A DNA stretch of 64,000 nt, taken from CAKZYD01 sp039814715. Lineage in GTDB: Bacteria; Pseudomonadota; Alphaproteobacteria; Sphingomonadales; CAKZYD01. Both the position numbers and the translations under genes were made by a program. Below the pieces are notes generated by a model. The model had not been told where the DNA came from. It saw nothing but the letters and a program-made list of their open reading frames with translations, and searched no databases. Of the stretch, positions 35,168 to 44,149 are shown one piece after another. The stretch lies in NCBI GenBank assembly GCA_039814715.1, contig JBCCAR010000016.1:12859-76858 (forward strand), given 5' to 3'. Position 1 is the stretch's first letter. Each line of letters begins with the position of its first letter.

Positions 35168-35635
35168 ATGACCAAATCACGAATTCTCGACATTGTCCTC
35201 ACCGTCTTTGTTTCCTTTGTCTTCATTCAATCCTTGTTTTTTAAGTTCGCTGGCGCGCCTGAGACGGTGCACATCTTCTCCACGCTTGATGCTTGGGCCG
35301 CGAGTGCGTTTGGCCTTGAAGGCTTGTTCAATCCTGGCGGTATCTTTTCCGCCAAAGTGGTTGGGTCAGCTGAATTGGTCGCCTCTGCCGCGTTGCTGGC
35401 TGGCTTGTTCCTGAAGAAGCAAATTTTGCAGCTTGGCGGTGCGTTGCTTGGCCTGGGCGTAATCTCTGGCGCCATTATATTCCATCTGTTTACACCGCTT
35501 GGTGTGGTGGTTGAAAATGCGGCCCTGGGCGTGGAAAGCGATGGTGGCACTTTGTTTGCCATGGCCGTGGCCGTCTTCATCAGCTGCGCGGTGATGGCAT
35601 TTCGCAAAAAATCAGCCTTGCCGTTTGGCGCATAA
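35168..35635 (+). CDS. DoxX-like membrane protein
   Basis: A 155-residue inner-membrane protein with four hydrophobic segments, of the DoxX-like type (FKFAGAPETVHIF in the first loop, SAELVASAALLAG in the second helix). Function of this group is uncertain. AGGGG precedes the ATG. It is 17 bases upstream of meaB, so cotranscription is likely, but the reason for the pairing is not clear. Confidence 0.75.
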   Translation: MTKSRILDIVLTVFVSFVFIQSLFFKFAGAPETVHIFSTLDAWAASAFGLEGLFNPGGIFSAKVVGSAELVASAALLAGLFLKKQILQLGGALLGLGVISGAIIFHLFTPLGVVVENAALGVESDGGTLFAMAVAVFISCAVMAFRKKSALPFGA

Positions 35636-35652
35636 GACAATAGCTGAGGGCC

Positions 35653-36627
35653 ATGACAGAGCCCTTAGCCCTTGTTGACGCGCTTTTATCTGGCCAGCGC
35701 CGCGCGCTGGCCAAAGCTATTACACTGGCTGAGAGTGCGCGCAGTGACGACCGGATCGCCGCGCAGGAGCTGCTCAGCGCCGTCTTGCCGCACACAGGCA
35801 ATGCCCGCCGCATTGGCTTATCGGGCTCGCCCGGGGTCGGCAAATCCACCTTCATTGAGGCCTTTGGCAGCTACCTGATTGATCAAGGGCGCAAAGTTGC
35901 GGTGCTGGCCGTTGATCCTTCTTCCACACGCACAGGCGGTTCTATTTTAGGCGATAAGACGCGCATGGAGCGCTTGTCGCGCGATTCCATGGCGTTCGTG
36001 CGCCCGTCTCCCTCAGGCGGTTCCCTGGGCGGCGTTGCCCGGCGTACGCGTGAAGCCATGCTGCTGTGCGAAGCGGCCGGCTATGATGATATCCTCATTG
36101 AAACGGTCGGCGTTGGCCAATCTGAAACTGCGGTCGCGGACATGGTCGACATGTTCTGCTTGTTGCTATCGCCTGCCGGAGGCGATGAACTCCAAGGCAT
36201 TAAACGCGGCATTATGGAGCTGGCTGATCTGGTGATCGTGAATAAGGCCGATGGCGATATGCACATCGCCGCCAAGCGCGCGCAGGGGGAATACCGCGCC
36301 GCGCTCCATCTCATGCGCGCCAAATTTGAAGGCTGGACGCCGCGCGTCGTGCTGGCCTCGGCCTTGCAACGTAAAGGCCTGGACGGGTTTGATGGCCAGA
36401 TCAACGGTTTTTATGAGCATATGAGCGCTATTGGCGGACTTGAAAGCCTGCGCAAAGACCAAGCCGAGGCATGGATGTGGTCTGAAATCCATGATTCGCT
36501 AACAGACGGGTTTCGTGCCCATGACGATGTCGCGCAGCGTTTGGCGCAGGTGCGAGAACAGGTGCGCAGCGGCACGCTTCCGGCCGCGCAGGGCGCCCGC
36601 CAGCTGCTTGAGGCGTTTGGGCTGTGA
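35653..36627 (+). CDS. meaB: Methylmalonyl-CoA mutase-associated GTPase MeaB
   Basis: A 324-residue G3E-family GTPase (also named ArgK/YgfD). Walker A GSPGVGKST, the VDPSSTRTGGSILGDKTRM segment, ETVGVGQSE, and NKADGDM (G4-like NKxD) are all present. MeaB guards and reloads methylmalonyl-CoA mutase with adenosylcobalamin. The mutase gene lies 11.5 kb upstream on the same strand. Cytosolic. Confidence 0.96.
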   Translation: MTEPLALVDALLSGQRRALAKAITLAESARSDDRIAAQELLSAVLPHTGNARRIGLSGSPGVGKSTFIEAFGSYLIDQGRKVAVLAVDPSSTRTGGSILGDKTRMERLSRDSMAFVRPSPSGGSLGGVARRTREAMLLCEAAGYDDILIETVGVGQSETAVADMVDMFCLLLSPAGGDELQGIKRGIMELADLVIVNKADGDMHIAAKRAQGEYRAALHLMRAKFEGWTPRVVLASALQRKGLDGFDGQINGFYEHMSAIGGLESLRKDQAEAWMWSEIHDSLTDGFRAHDDVAQRLAQVREQVRSGTLPAAQGARQLLEAFGL

Positions 36628-36754
36628 GGTGACTTGACCCGTCCTTGCAATTCGCCTATATGCGCGCATTGCAACTGGGCGCCCCGATTGATGCGTGGAC
36701 GCAATGGCCTTGCACAGCCTGGGCCACACAAACAAAGAATAAGGACGTAAGACG

Positions 36755-37051
36755 ATGGCACGTGTGTGCGAACTCTCTGGCAAGCGCCCCATGGTTGGCA
36801 ACAATGTAAGCCACGCAAAGAACCGTACGCGCCGCCGCTTTTTGCCGAATTTGGTCAAGGCGAGCTTGATGAGCGAATCGCTTGGAAAGTCTTTCAAGTT
36901 CCGCTTGGCTGCCTCCACATTACGCACGGTTGAGCATCGCGGGGGTTTGGATATGTATTTGGCCAAAGCAAAGAGCGATGAGCTGTCTATTAAAGCACGC
37001 CGCATCAAGCGCGATATTACAAAAGCAAGCGCTTCGAAGGCCGCTGCTTAG
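36755..37051 (+). CDS. rpmB: 50S ribosomal protein L28
   Basis: A 98-residue basic ribosomal protein. It has CELSGKRPMVGNNVSHAKNRTRRRF and the C-terminal KSDELSIKARRIKRDI, typical of the longer alphaproteobacterial L28. AAGGA stands upstream of the ATG. The convergent phytase-like gene ends six bases after its stop. Confidence 0.97.
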   Translation: MARVCELSGKRPMVGNNVSHAKNRTRRRFLPNLVKASLMSESLGKSFKFRLAASTLRTVEHRGGLDMYLAKAKSDELSIKARRIKRDITKASASKAAA

Positions 37052-37057
37052 ATTGCT

Positions 37058-38095
37058 CTAGGTCTCGCTCTTTGGCAGCGAGAATTTCAGTAATAATGTG
37101 CGTTGCAGCGCATTAAAGTTATCATCCGATATTAGGTACAGGGTCGTTCCCCCTAGCGCGCCTGGCAGGGCGGTTATGCCCTCCAAATTATCAACGGTCG
37201 TTGGCGGCGAAAACCGGGCAAGCTCTTCGCCCTTAATGGCACTGGTTGACGCGCCTAGCGTATTCACTGGAACTGATGAGATCAGTCCTGAGACTCCAGA
37301 TAAAATACTGAAATGACGGTGCAGGATAAACACCGTATCGCCTAGCCGCGCCATGTCCGTTGGCGCAAATGGCCGCGGGGATTGATAGCCCAAGCGCACG
37401 GCTGCGCTATCGGCCAATCCTGCTTCAGGCATACGCCAGCCCAGCCTGCCGCCGCCTGCACGTCCTTGTTCGCTAAAAAAGACCAAGGTTCCTTCAGGCA
37501 AAACAGTGAGCGCTTCAATGCCGCCATTGGCAGGCAGCATTTGTACCCCGCTTGGCACGGTGATCGGTTCTGGCCTGCTGCTGGCGACGCTGCAGAGGTC
37601 TGACGGATCATCAAGCGGGTAGCGCCAAATGCGGTGATTGGCTTCAAAAGATACCAAAATGCTGCGGCCATTAGACGAGAGCGTCAGTCCTTCGGCGTCG
37701 CCCTTTTTGCGCCCCGTCAGCGGCGCGCCCTTCAGCCCTTTCACTGGCGCCATCCACGCATTTGCTATGCCTATGAGGCGTCCATCCCTTGTGGTTTGGG
37801 GCGTAAAACACAGCCAGTGCCCACGGTCACTCACGGCAATGAGATGGCTTTCATCACGCGCTGCAAGGAGGCCCGAAAAGCCGCCAAAGTCCTCATAGCT
37901 GCTGGCCAGTGCCAGCCCGCCTTGATAGGTCAAAGCGCCCAACTGGGCCTCCCCAGGCGCGTCACTATTGAGGGGGACAGCCTTGGCAGAAACGGAAATG
38001 TCCGTAGCGCCAGGCACTTTGGGGCGTGCTGCTGGGGCCTGCGCGAGGGCTAGTGCTGGCCATAACGCGATGAGGAAAGCAGTAAAGCGCCTCAA
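37058..38095 (-). CDS. Esterase-like activity of phytase family, secreted
   Basis: A 345-residue exported protein: signal peptide ending LALAQ, then a six-bladed beta-propeller-like sequence of the 'esterase-like activity of phytase' family (GGLALASSYEDFGGFSG, SDRGHWLCF, DAEGLTL, GGIEALTVLPEG, DNLEGITALPG). Activity unproved. It starts with TTG 38095, which overlaps the cobT stop (TTGA), so it appears to be read with cobT; a functional link to cobalamin is not evident. Confidence 0.82.
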   Translation of the reverse strand: MRRFTAFLIALWPALALAQAPAARPKVPGATDISVSAKAVPLNSDAPGEAQLGALTYQGGLALASSYEDFGGFSGLLAARDESHLIAVSDRGHWLCFTPQTTRDGRLIGIANAWMAPVKGLKGAPLTGRKKGDAEGLTLSSNGRSILVSFEANHRIWRYPLDDPSDLCSVASSRPEPITVPSGVQMLPANGGIEALTVLPEGTLVFFSEQGRAGGGRLGWRMPEAGLADSAAVRLGYQSPRPFAPTDMARLGDTVFILHRHFSILSGVSGLISSVPVNTLGASTSAIKGEELARFSPPTTVDNLEGITALPGALGGTTLYLISDDNFNALQRTLLLKFSLPKSET

Positions 38096-39951
38096 GCCGC
38101 ACGCCGCCTCGGGCCGTCATCGTCGAATAAGGCGGCCAATTGCTCTGTCATGGCGCCGCCCAGCTGTTCTGCATCCAAAATCGTGACAGCGCGCCGATAA
38201 TAGCGGGTGACGTCGTGGCCAATCCCGATGGCGAGCAATTCAACGGGGCTGCGGGTTTCAATCCAGCTAATCACTTGGCGCAAATGCCGTTCTAAATAGC
38301 TGCCAGAGTTGACCGATAGCGTTGAATCGTCCACCGGCGCACCATCTGAAATGACCATCATGATGCGCCGTTCTTCGGGCCGATTGACGATGCGGTTGTG
38401 CGCCCAAAGCAGGCCTTCCCCATCAATGTTTTCTTTCAAAAGCCCCTCGCGCATCATGAGGCCAAGGTTTTTGCGGGTCCGCCTCCAGGGTGCATCTGCC
38501 GTTTTGTAGATGATGTGGCGTAAGTCATTCAAGCGGCCGGGGTGAGCGGGCTTGCCCGCTTCAATCCAAGCATCACGGCTATCACCGCCTTTCCAGGCGC
38601 GGGTGGTGAACCCAAGGATTTCGACCTTCACGGCGCAGCGCTCTAATGTGCGCGCAAGAATATCCGCGCAGATGGCCGCAATCGAGATCGGCCTGCCGCG
38701 CATGGAGCCAGAATTGTCGATGAGCAGCGTAACTACGGTATCGCGAAAATCTGTCTCGCGCTCCATTTTATAGCTCAGCGCATGGCGTGGGTCCGTCACC
38801 ACGCGGGTGAGGCGGGCGGCATCTAGCAGGCCTTCTTCTAAGTCAAATTCCCAGGCGCGGTTCTGCTGCGCTTGGAGGCGCCGCTGCAGGCGGTTGGCCA
38901 GCTTCGTGACTGCGCTTTGCAGGGGCACAAGTTGCTGGTCTAAATAGGCCCTTAGGCGCGCCAGTTCATCTGCGTCGCAAAGTTCTTCCGCCTTGATCAC
39001 TTCATCAAACTGCTCGGTGAAAGGCCGATAAGAGAAATCCGGCGGCAGATTCGAAAACGGCGTATTTGGCCGGTACGGTGTCATCCCCTCATGTTGGTCA
39101 TCGCCGGACATGTCCTCGTCAGAGGGCTCCATTTCCATGTCGCGGGTTTCAGTTTCTTCGCTATCGCCTTCCGCTTCGGAGGCGTCGCCGGAGGGTTCAG
39201 GCTCGCCTTCGCCCGCCGCGCTTTCCTCATCGCCGCTGTCGTCTTCATTATCTTCTTCGTTTTCGTTTTGCGCCTGGTCGTCGTCAGCGCTGTCATCTTC
39301 GCTTTCCTCATCGCCGCCATCATCTTCGATATTGAGATCGCTGATGATCCGTTTTGCCACTTTGGCAAATGCACTTTGATCGTCAACGGCATTTAAGAGT
39401 TGTGCGATGTCTTGGCCTGCTTCTTTATCAATCCACTCGCGCACTAAATCGACTGAGGCCTGCGCTTCGGAGGGCACTGGCCGGCCGGTCATTTGTTCAC
39501 GCGCTATGAGGGAAAGCGCCGCAGCGAGCGGGACATCGCTTTGCGCTTCAATGCCTTCCAGGCCATCGCCTTTGCAGCGGTTGGAGACAACTTGATCTAA
39601 GTTGTCTGCGACACCGTCCATTTGGTTGCAGCCGATTGCCTCAATGCGCGCCTGCTCAAGGGCATCATATATCTCTCGTCCCAGGCCCGCTGGCGGTTGC
39701 TGGCGCATATGAATGCGCGCATCATGGTGTTTGAGCCGCAGCGCCATAGCGTCAGATAAGCCGCGAATTTGGCGCACTTGGTCGGGCTTGAGTGTTTTGG
39801 CAGGCGTTGGCAGACGGGCCTGTTTGCCAGTGAGGCCTGGTTTGTCCGCGCTGTAGGTGACCTCAAGTTCAGGCTCGCCCGCCAAGGCGCGCATGGTGGA
39901 TTTGATCGCGTCCTTTAAAACGTCAGCCTGGTCGTCTTTTGCTTTGGTCAT
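38092..39951 (-). CDS. cobT: Cobaltochelatase subunit CobT
   Basis: A 619-residue subunit of the aerobic cobalt chelatase (CobNST) that inserts Co into hydrogenobyrinic acid a,c-diamide. The N-terminal part is helical, then comes a strongly acidic linker (about 215–290), and the C-terminal von Willebrand A domain has the MIDAS motif LIDNSGSMRG. CobT works with the AAA+ subunit CobS, encoded nine bases upstream; the catalytic CobN is not in the window. The acidic stretch is family-typical. Confidence 0.95.
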   Translation of the reverse strand: MTKAKDDQADVLKDAIKSTMRALAGEPELEVTYSADKPGLTGKQARLPTPAKTLKPDQVRQIRGLSDAMALRLKHHDARIHMRQQPPAGLGREIYDALEQARIEAIGCNQMDGVADNLDQVVSNRCKGDGLEGIEAQSDVPLAAALSLIAREQMTGRPVPSEAQASVDLVREWIDKEAGQDIAQLLNAVDDQSAFAKVAKRIISDLNIEDDGGDEESEDDSADDDQAQNENEEDNEDDSGDEESAAGEGEPEPSGDASEAEGDSEETETRDMEMEPSDEDMSGDDQHEGMTPYRPNTPFSNLPPDFSYRPFTEQFDEVIKAEELCDADELARLRAYLDQQLVPLQSAVTKLANRLQRRLQAQQNRAWEFDLEEGLLDAARLTRVVTDPRHALSYKMERETDFRDTVVTLLIDNSGSMRGRPISIAAICADILARTLERCAVKVEILGFTTRAWKGGDSRDAWIEAGKPAHPGRLNDLRHIIYKTADAPWRRTRKNLGLMMREGLLKENIDGEGLLWAHNRIVNRPEERRIMMVISDGAPVDDSTLSVNSGSYLERHLRQVISWIETRSPVELLAIGIGHDVTRYYRRAVTILDAEQLGGAMTEQLAALFDDDGPRRRAA

Positions 39952-39960
39952 GGGGGCGCG

Positions 39961-40953
39961 CTAGCTGGCGCTCATCACGCTTTCAGGCAGCTCTTCGCCA
40001 AAACAGCGCTGATAATATTCCGCCACCAAAGGACGTTCGGTTTCATCGCACTTGTTGAGGAAGGAGACCCGGAAGGCAAAGCCAGAGCTTTTGAAGATAT
40101 CCGCATTTTGCGCCCAAGTGATGACGGTACGCGGGCTCATCACGGTGCTGAGATCGCCATTCATAAAGCCTTGGCGCGTCAGCTCCGCGCAGCGCACCAT
40201 GGAACTTAGGGTCTTTTTACCGCCTTCGGTATCGTAGCTTGGGTTCTTTGCCAACACGATACCCAGCTCCTGCTCAAAGGGCAGATAGTTCAGGGTCATG
40301 ACAATCGACCAGCGGTCCATCTGGCCCTGGTTGATTTGCTGGGTGCCGTGGTACAATCCAGTTGTATCGCCAAGGCCAACCGTATTGGCCGTTGCAAATA
40401 AGCGGAAATACGGGTGCGGGCGGATGACGCGGTTTTGGTCGAGCAAGGTCAGCTTACCTTCAATTTCCAAGATCCGCTGGATCACAAACATGACGTCTGG
40501 CCGGCCAGCATCATATTCGTCAAACACCAGCGCTGTCGGCGTCTGAAGCGCCCATGGAAGAATGCCTTCTTGAAACTCGGTGACCTGCTTGCCGTCGCGC
40601 AGGACGATGGCATCTTTGCCAACCAAATCAATGCGCGAAATATGGCTGTCCAAGTTAATGCGTACACACGGCCAATTCAGCCGCGCTGCCACTTGTTCAA
40701 TATGGGTTGATTTTCCAGTGCCATGATAACCTTGGATCATCACGCGGCGATTGTGCGCAAAGCCAGCCAGGATCGCGAGCGTTGTCTCCGGATCGAATAC
40801 ATAGGATTCGTCGCGGTCAGGCACGCGGTCATCGGGGTCTGAAAAGGCAGGGACTTCCATGTCCACATCCACGCCAAAGACATCGCGAACGGAAACGCTT
40901 TGGTCGGGCGCAAGTGCGTGTGCGGCGTCCATTTGGCCTGGGTCTACGGTCAT
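39961..40953 (-). CDS. cobS: Cobaltochelatase AAA+ subunit CobS
   Basis: A 330-residue AAA+ ATPase. Walker A GYHGTGKSTH, Walker B ALVFDEYDAG, and a sensor segment LFATANTVGLGDTTGLYHGT are conserved. It forms the ring that drives cobalt insertion with CobT and CobN. The N-terminus has the short VFGVDVDMEVPAF segment typical of CobS. First gene of a likely cobS–cobT–phytase-like operon. Confidence 0.96.
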   Translation of the reverse strand: MTVDPGQMDAAHALAPDQSVSVRDVFGVDVDMEVPAFSDPDDRVPDRDESYVFDPETTLAILAGFAHNRRVMIQGYHGTGKSTHIEQVAARLNWPCVRINLDSHISRIDLVGKDAIVLRDGKQVTEFQEGILPWALQTPTALVFDEYDAGRPDVMFVIQRILEIEGKLTLLDQNRVIRPHPYFRLFATANTVGLGDTTGLYHGTQQINQGQMDRWSIVMTLNYLPFEQELGIVLAKNPSYDTEGGKKTLSSMVRCAELTRQGFMNGDLSTVMSPRTVITWAQNADIFKSSGFAFRVSFLNKCDETERPLVAEYYQRCFGEELPESVMSAS

Positions 40954-41017
40954 AACTGGAGGTACCCTTGTAACAGTGCGTTATCGCGCCCTCTAGCGGG
41001 CGCTTATGTGTTGGTGT

Positions 41018-41632
41018 TTATCTACTGGTCTGCTGACCATCCATCAACTGATGATATGCCGCAATAACCGCTTGCATCTTTTTCTCGCCCGTTCGGTCGC
41101 CGCCATTTGCGTCAGGATGGTATTGCTTTAAGAGCACTTTATAGCGTTTTTTAATGTCCTCTACGCTTGCTGTTTCTGTCAGGCCCAAGGTCGATAAGGC
41201 CCGCGATTGGACGTTTGAAAGCGGCCGGCCCGCGTGGCCCGGTGATTCGGCAAAGCGGTGGAAGCGTCCATCGCTTGAAAAGATGCCATGCATGTCTTTC
41301 ATGCGCAGCGAGGCCAACTCTTCCGGGTTCATGCGAAAGGGGAAGGTTGGCCCATCCCAACTGGGGTGCGCTTGGCGCGCGCTAGCATGGTCTTCGGGGC
41401 TCAGCGCGTCAAAATAGTTCCACGATTCGTTATGCTCGCGTACATGCTCGAGGCAGAACCAGTGCCACTGCGGCGGTTCATCGCTGCGCCGGGCGGCTTG
41501 TTTGGGCGCTTTAAATTCGCCCGCCTCCTTACAGCCTGGCCAATCGCATATGCGCCCATCGCTATGCTCGACCCGCCCATGGTAGCGATTACTTGGCCTT
41601 TTGCCGTTTTTGCCTGATTGACTTGCGCTCAT
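41018..41632 (-). CDS. J-domain (DnaJ-like) protein
   Basis: A 204-residue protein with a C-terminal J domain containing the HPD motif (VLLKQYHPDANGGD) and an N-terminal region with CDWPGC and a CLEHVREHN segment, typical of alphaproteobacterial DnaJ-like proteins next to cobS. It would recruit and stimulate Hsp70 for clients not identified. It lies 64 bases upstream of cobS on the same strand and is divergent from bolA. Confidence 0.88.
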   Translation of the reverse strand: MSASQSGKNGKRPSNRYHGRVEHSDGRICDWPGCKEAGEFKAPKQAARRSDEPPQWHWFCLEHVREHNESWNYFDALSPEDHASARQAHPSWDGPTFPFRMNPEELASLRMKDMHGIFSSDGRFHRFAESPGHAGRPLSNVQSRALSTLGLTETASVEDIKKRYKVLLKQYHPDANGGDRTGEKKMQAVIAAYHQLMDGQQTSR

Positions 41633-41690
41633 TCATGATAATGTAGTTGAGATACCCGCAAACGCCAGCGTCTCGTACGGAAAGCCCTTG

Positions 41691-41987
41691 ATGGATAATT
41701 ATCACGCCCGCATTGAAGACAAACTTACCGATAAATTTGCGCCCGAAACACTAAAAGTCGTGGACCAAAGCCACCTCCATGCTGGCCATGCCGGTGCGCG
41801 CGAGGGCGGGCAAACGCATTTCATGGTTATGATGGTCTCTGACGCCTTTGAAGGCACAAACCGTGTTGCCCGCCAGCGCCTGGTTTATACGGCGCTCAAA
41901 GAAGAGCTTGAAGAGCGTGTGCACGCCCTTTCTCTCACCTTACGCACGCCCCGTGAAGCATCAGCCTTAGCGCAAAGTGAGGGCTAA
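41691..41987 (+). CDS. bolA: BolA family protein
   Basis: A 98-residue BolA/IbaG-like protein: an alpha-beta class II KH-like fold with DQSHLHAGHAGAREGGQTHFMVMMVSDAF and RQRLVYTALKEEL. BolA proteins cooperate with monothiol glutaredoxins in Fe-S and iron metabolism. The ATG at 41691 follows an in-frame TTG. The 3' end overlaps the convergent transporter gene by 21 bases. Confidence 0.93.
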   Translation: MDNYHARIEDKLTDKFAPETLKVVDQSHLHAGHAGAREGGQTHFMVMMVSDAFEGTNRVARQRLVYTALKEELEERVHALSLTLRTPREASALAQSEG

Positions 41988-42863
41988 CGTTATGGGTAGG
42001 ATGCCCATTGCGAGTACCAGGCTGGCGACAATATAGCCCGCCACTGCGGCGTCATCATGCCCCGTTTTGCCAGCTAAAATATAGTTGAAGACAGCAATCG
42101 GCATCATGGAGACTAAGAGGATAATGGGCTTAATCTCAGTTGGGATTGGCAGGATGGTTATGAGGATCAGCCCAGCAACGAGCCCCAACCCATAGCGAAC
42201 GCCGGCCCATGCCAGTGCCTGCCACAGTCCTTGCGGCTGCATGCGCGCGATGCCGCCGCCTAAAGCGAGTAACATCGCTGGGATTGCAACGCCGCCTGCC
42301 AGATCAGCGCTGTCCATCACCCATGGCGGCGGCATGACGTTTCCTGCCCGCAGCAGCGCGGCCAGCAGCAGCGCCCAGAGCAGCGGAAAGCGCAGCAGGC
42401 GGCCAGGGTCCCAAGTGCCGCTGGCAATGCGCCAACCAACCGTGAACTGCAGAAAAATAGACACAGCAAAGAACGTCGCGGCGATTGTCAAGCCTGTTTG
42501 GCCAAAGGCAAACAAACATACCGGCATGCCGATATTGCCCCAATTGCTAAAGCTGAGGCCAGTCAGGCCCGGCTGCAGCGCTTGCCCGCTCATCTTCAGA
42601 CATGCCAGCAGACCTAGATGGGTGATCAGGATATAGGCTCCGGCCCCCAGCGCCGCTGTGCCGAGCAGGGCCGTATCAACAGGCGCGCGCAGCAAGGTGG
42701 CAAATAGCAAGGCGGGTACGCCGATGTGCAATGACACATCGCCAATGAACTGACTCTTAAAATTCGGGTCTGCGCGCGCCCATACAAATCCAGCTAGCGC
42801 TATTAGAAATACCGGTAGGAGAATGGCGCCAATTTGCCCGGCCAGGGCAATCATCTCTGTCAC
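41967..42863 (-). CDS. AEC family auxin efflux/malate-type transporter
   Basis: A 298-residue inner-membrane permease with about ten hydrophobic helices in two halves, of the auxin efflux carrier (AEC) superfamily; GLSFSNWGNIGMPVCLFAFG is a typical conserved segment. Substrate unknown. The ATG overlaps the end of the CNNM gene (ATGA at 42860–42863), forming a chain aroK–aroB–CNNM–AEC on the minus strand. Confidence 0.85.
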   Translation of the reverse strand: MTEMIALAGQIGAILLPVFLIALAGFVWARADPNFKSQFIGDVSLHIGVPALLFATLLRAPVDTALLGTAALGAGAYILITHLGLLACLKMSGQALQPGLTGLSFSNWGNIGMPVCLFAFGQTGLTIAATFFAVSIFLQFTVGWRIASGTWDPGRLLRFPLLWALLLAALLRAGNVMPPPWVMDSADLAGGVAIPAMLLALGGGIARMQPQGLWQALAWAGVRYGLGLVAGLILITILPIPTEIKPIILLVSMMPIAVFNYILAGKTGHDDAAVAGYIVASLVLAMGILPITLALTLR

Positions 42864-44149
42864 GCTGTTTCTGGCTGCGCAGGCTCAAGGTTCGTGATCT
42901 TTAACAAGGTGATTTGGTTGCGCTGGCGGCGCATGACTTCAAAGCGGCGATCGAAGAATTCAAATACCTGGCCTTTGACGGGAATGATCCGCGCTTGATT
43001 GATGAGAAGCCCAGCCACAGTCGCGGCATCTTCATCCGGCAACGTCCAATCCATCCGGCGGTTGAGGTCACGGATAGTCACTGCCCCCTCCACCGTGATC
43101 GAGCCATCGCCTTCAAATGTAATGCCGCTGGTTTCGAAAGTGTCATACTCATCGGCAATATCGCCAACAATCTCTTCGAGAATGTCTTCCAGCGTCAGCA
43201 GCCCAAGAATGACGCCATATTCGTCCACCACCACGGCAAAGTGGCTATTGCGGGCTGTAAAGGCGTCCAGCTGTTCGCGCAGGGACGTCGTCTCGGGGAC
43301 AAACCATGGCTTGGACATCAAGCTTTTGATGTTGACGCGGTCGCGCCGCCCGCCCGGCTTCATGAGCGCGCGCAAAATGTCCTTGGCATGGATAACCCCG
43401 ATGATGTTGTCTGGATCATCGAGATATAGCGGAATGCGGGTGTAGGGCGCATCAATGACCTGTTGAATGATATCAGAGGGCGGCAGGCTTGCATCAATCA
43501 TCCGCATGTTGCGCCGATGGACCATCACGTCGGCAATGTTCACGTCATCGAGATCGAGAATGCTGCCCAGCATGTCGCGGTGTTCTTTGATGATACCGCC
43601 TTCAGAGGCATGCAAATCAATGGTGCCGCGAATTTCTTCGTGGCTTGAAAGGAAGGTATCTTTCTCCGAAATATCGATGCCGAACAGCGAGAGCGTGCGC
43701 CGCACGATCTCTTGGACGAGGTTGACGACCGGGCCCAAGATGGTCGCAAGCACAGAGATGGGCGGCGTGACGGCGAGCGCAACTTTGTCCGCTCGGCTAA
43801 TCGCCAGTGTTTTAGGCAGCACTTCTGCAAAAATGAGAACAAGCGCTGTCATGGCGAGCGTAGCATAGACTACGCCCGCTTCGCCAAACAGCTGCATCAT
43901 CACGCTGGTGGCCAGCGCAGAGGCGAGAATGTTCACCAGATTGTTGCCAAGCAAAATCGTGCCGATAAAGCGCTCGGGCAGTTCGACCAAGGCTTCAAAC
44001 TGGAGCGCGCGCTTATCGCCTTCACTGGCCATGGTGCGCATGCGCGCCCGCGACGCAGCCGTCAGCGCTGTCTCAGAGCCTGAAAAAAAGCCGGACAAGA
44101 TCAATAGAAACAAAACGGCGAAGATTGCTACGCCAACATCGCTACTCAT
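42860..44149 (-). CDS. CNNM/CorC-HlyC family transporter-like protein
   Basis: A 429-residue membrane protein. The N-terminal DUF21/CNNM domain (about 1–190) has four hydrophobic segments; two CBS domains follow (about 200–330), then a C-terminal CorC/HlyC domain with VTIRDLNRRMDWTLPDEDAATVAGLL. This family is linked to Mg2+/Co2+ efflux or sodium-coupled Mg transport. It overlaps aroB's stop by ATGA, a neighbourhood common in Caulobacterales. Confidence 0.9.
   Translation of the reverse strand: MSSDVGVAIFAVLFLLILSGFFSGSETALTAASRARMRTMASEGDKRALQFEALVELPERFIGTILLGNNLVNILASALATSVMMQLFGEAGVVYATLAMTALVLIFAEVLPKTLAISRADKVALAVTPPISVLATILGPVVNLVQEIVRRTLSLFGIDISEKDTFLSSHEEIRGTIDLHASEGGIIKEHRDMLGSILDLDDVNIADVMVHRRNMRMIDASLPPSDIIQQVIDAPYTRIPLYLDDPDNIIGVIHAKDILRALMKPGGRRDRVNIKSLMSKPWFVPETTSLREQLDAFTARNSHFAVVVDEYGVILGLLTLEDILEEIVGDIADEYDTFETSGITFEGDGSITVEGAVTIRDLNRRMDWTLPDEDAATVAGLLINQARIIPVKGQVFEFFDRRFEVMRRQRNQITLLKITNLEPAQPETA

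Noticed and set aside
39066..39396. Long frames opposite the cobT acidic linker
   Set aside because: They are antisense of the repetitive acidic codons (GAT/GAA) of cobT and give low-complexity products.
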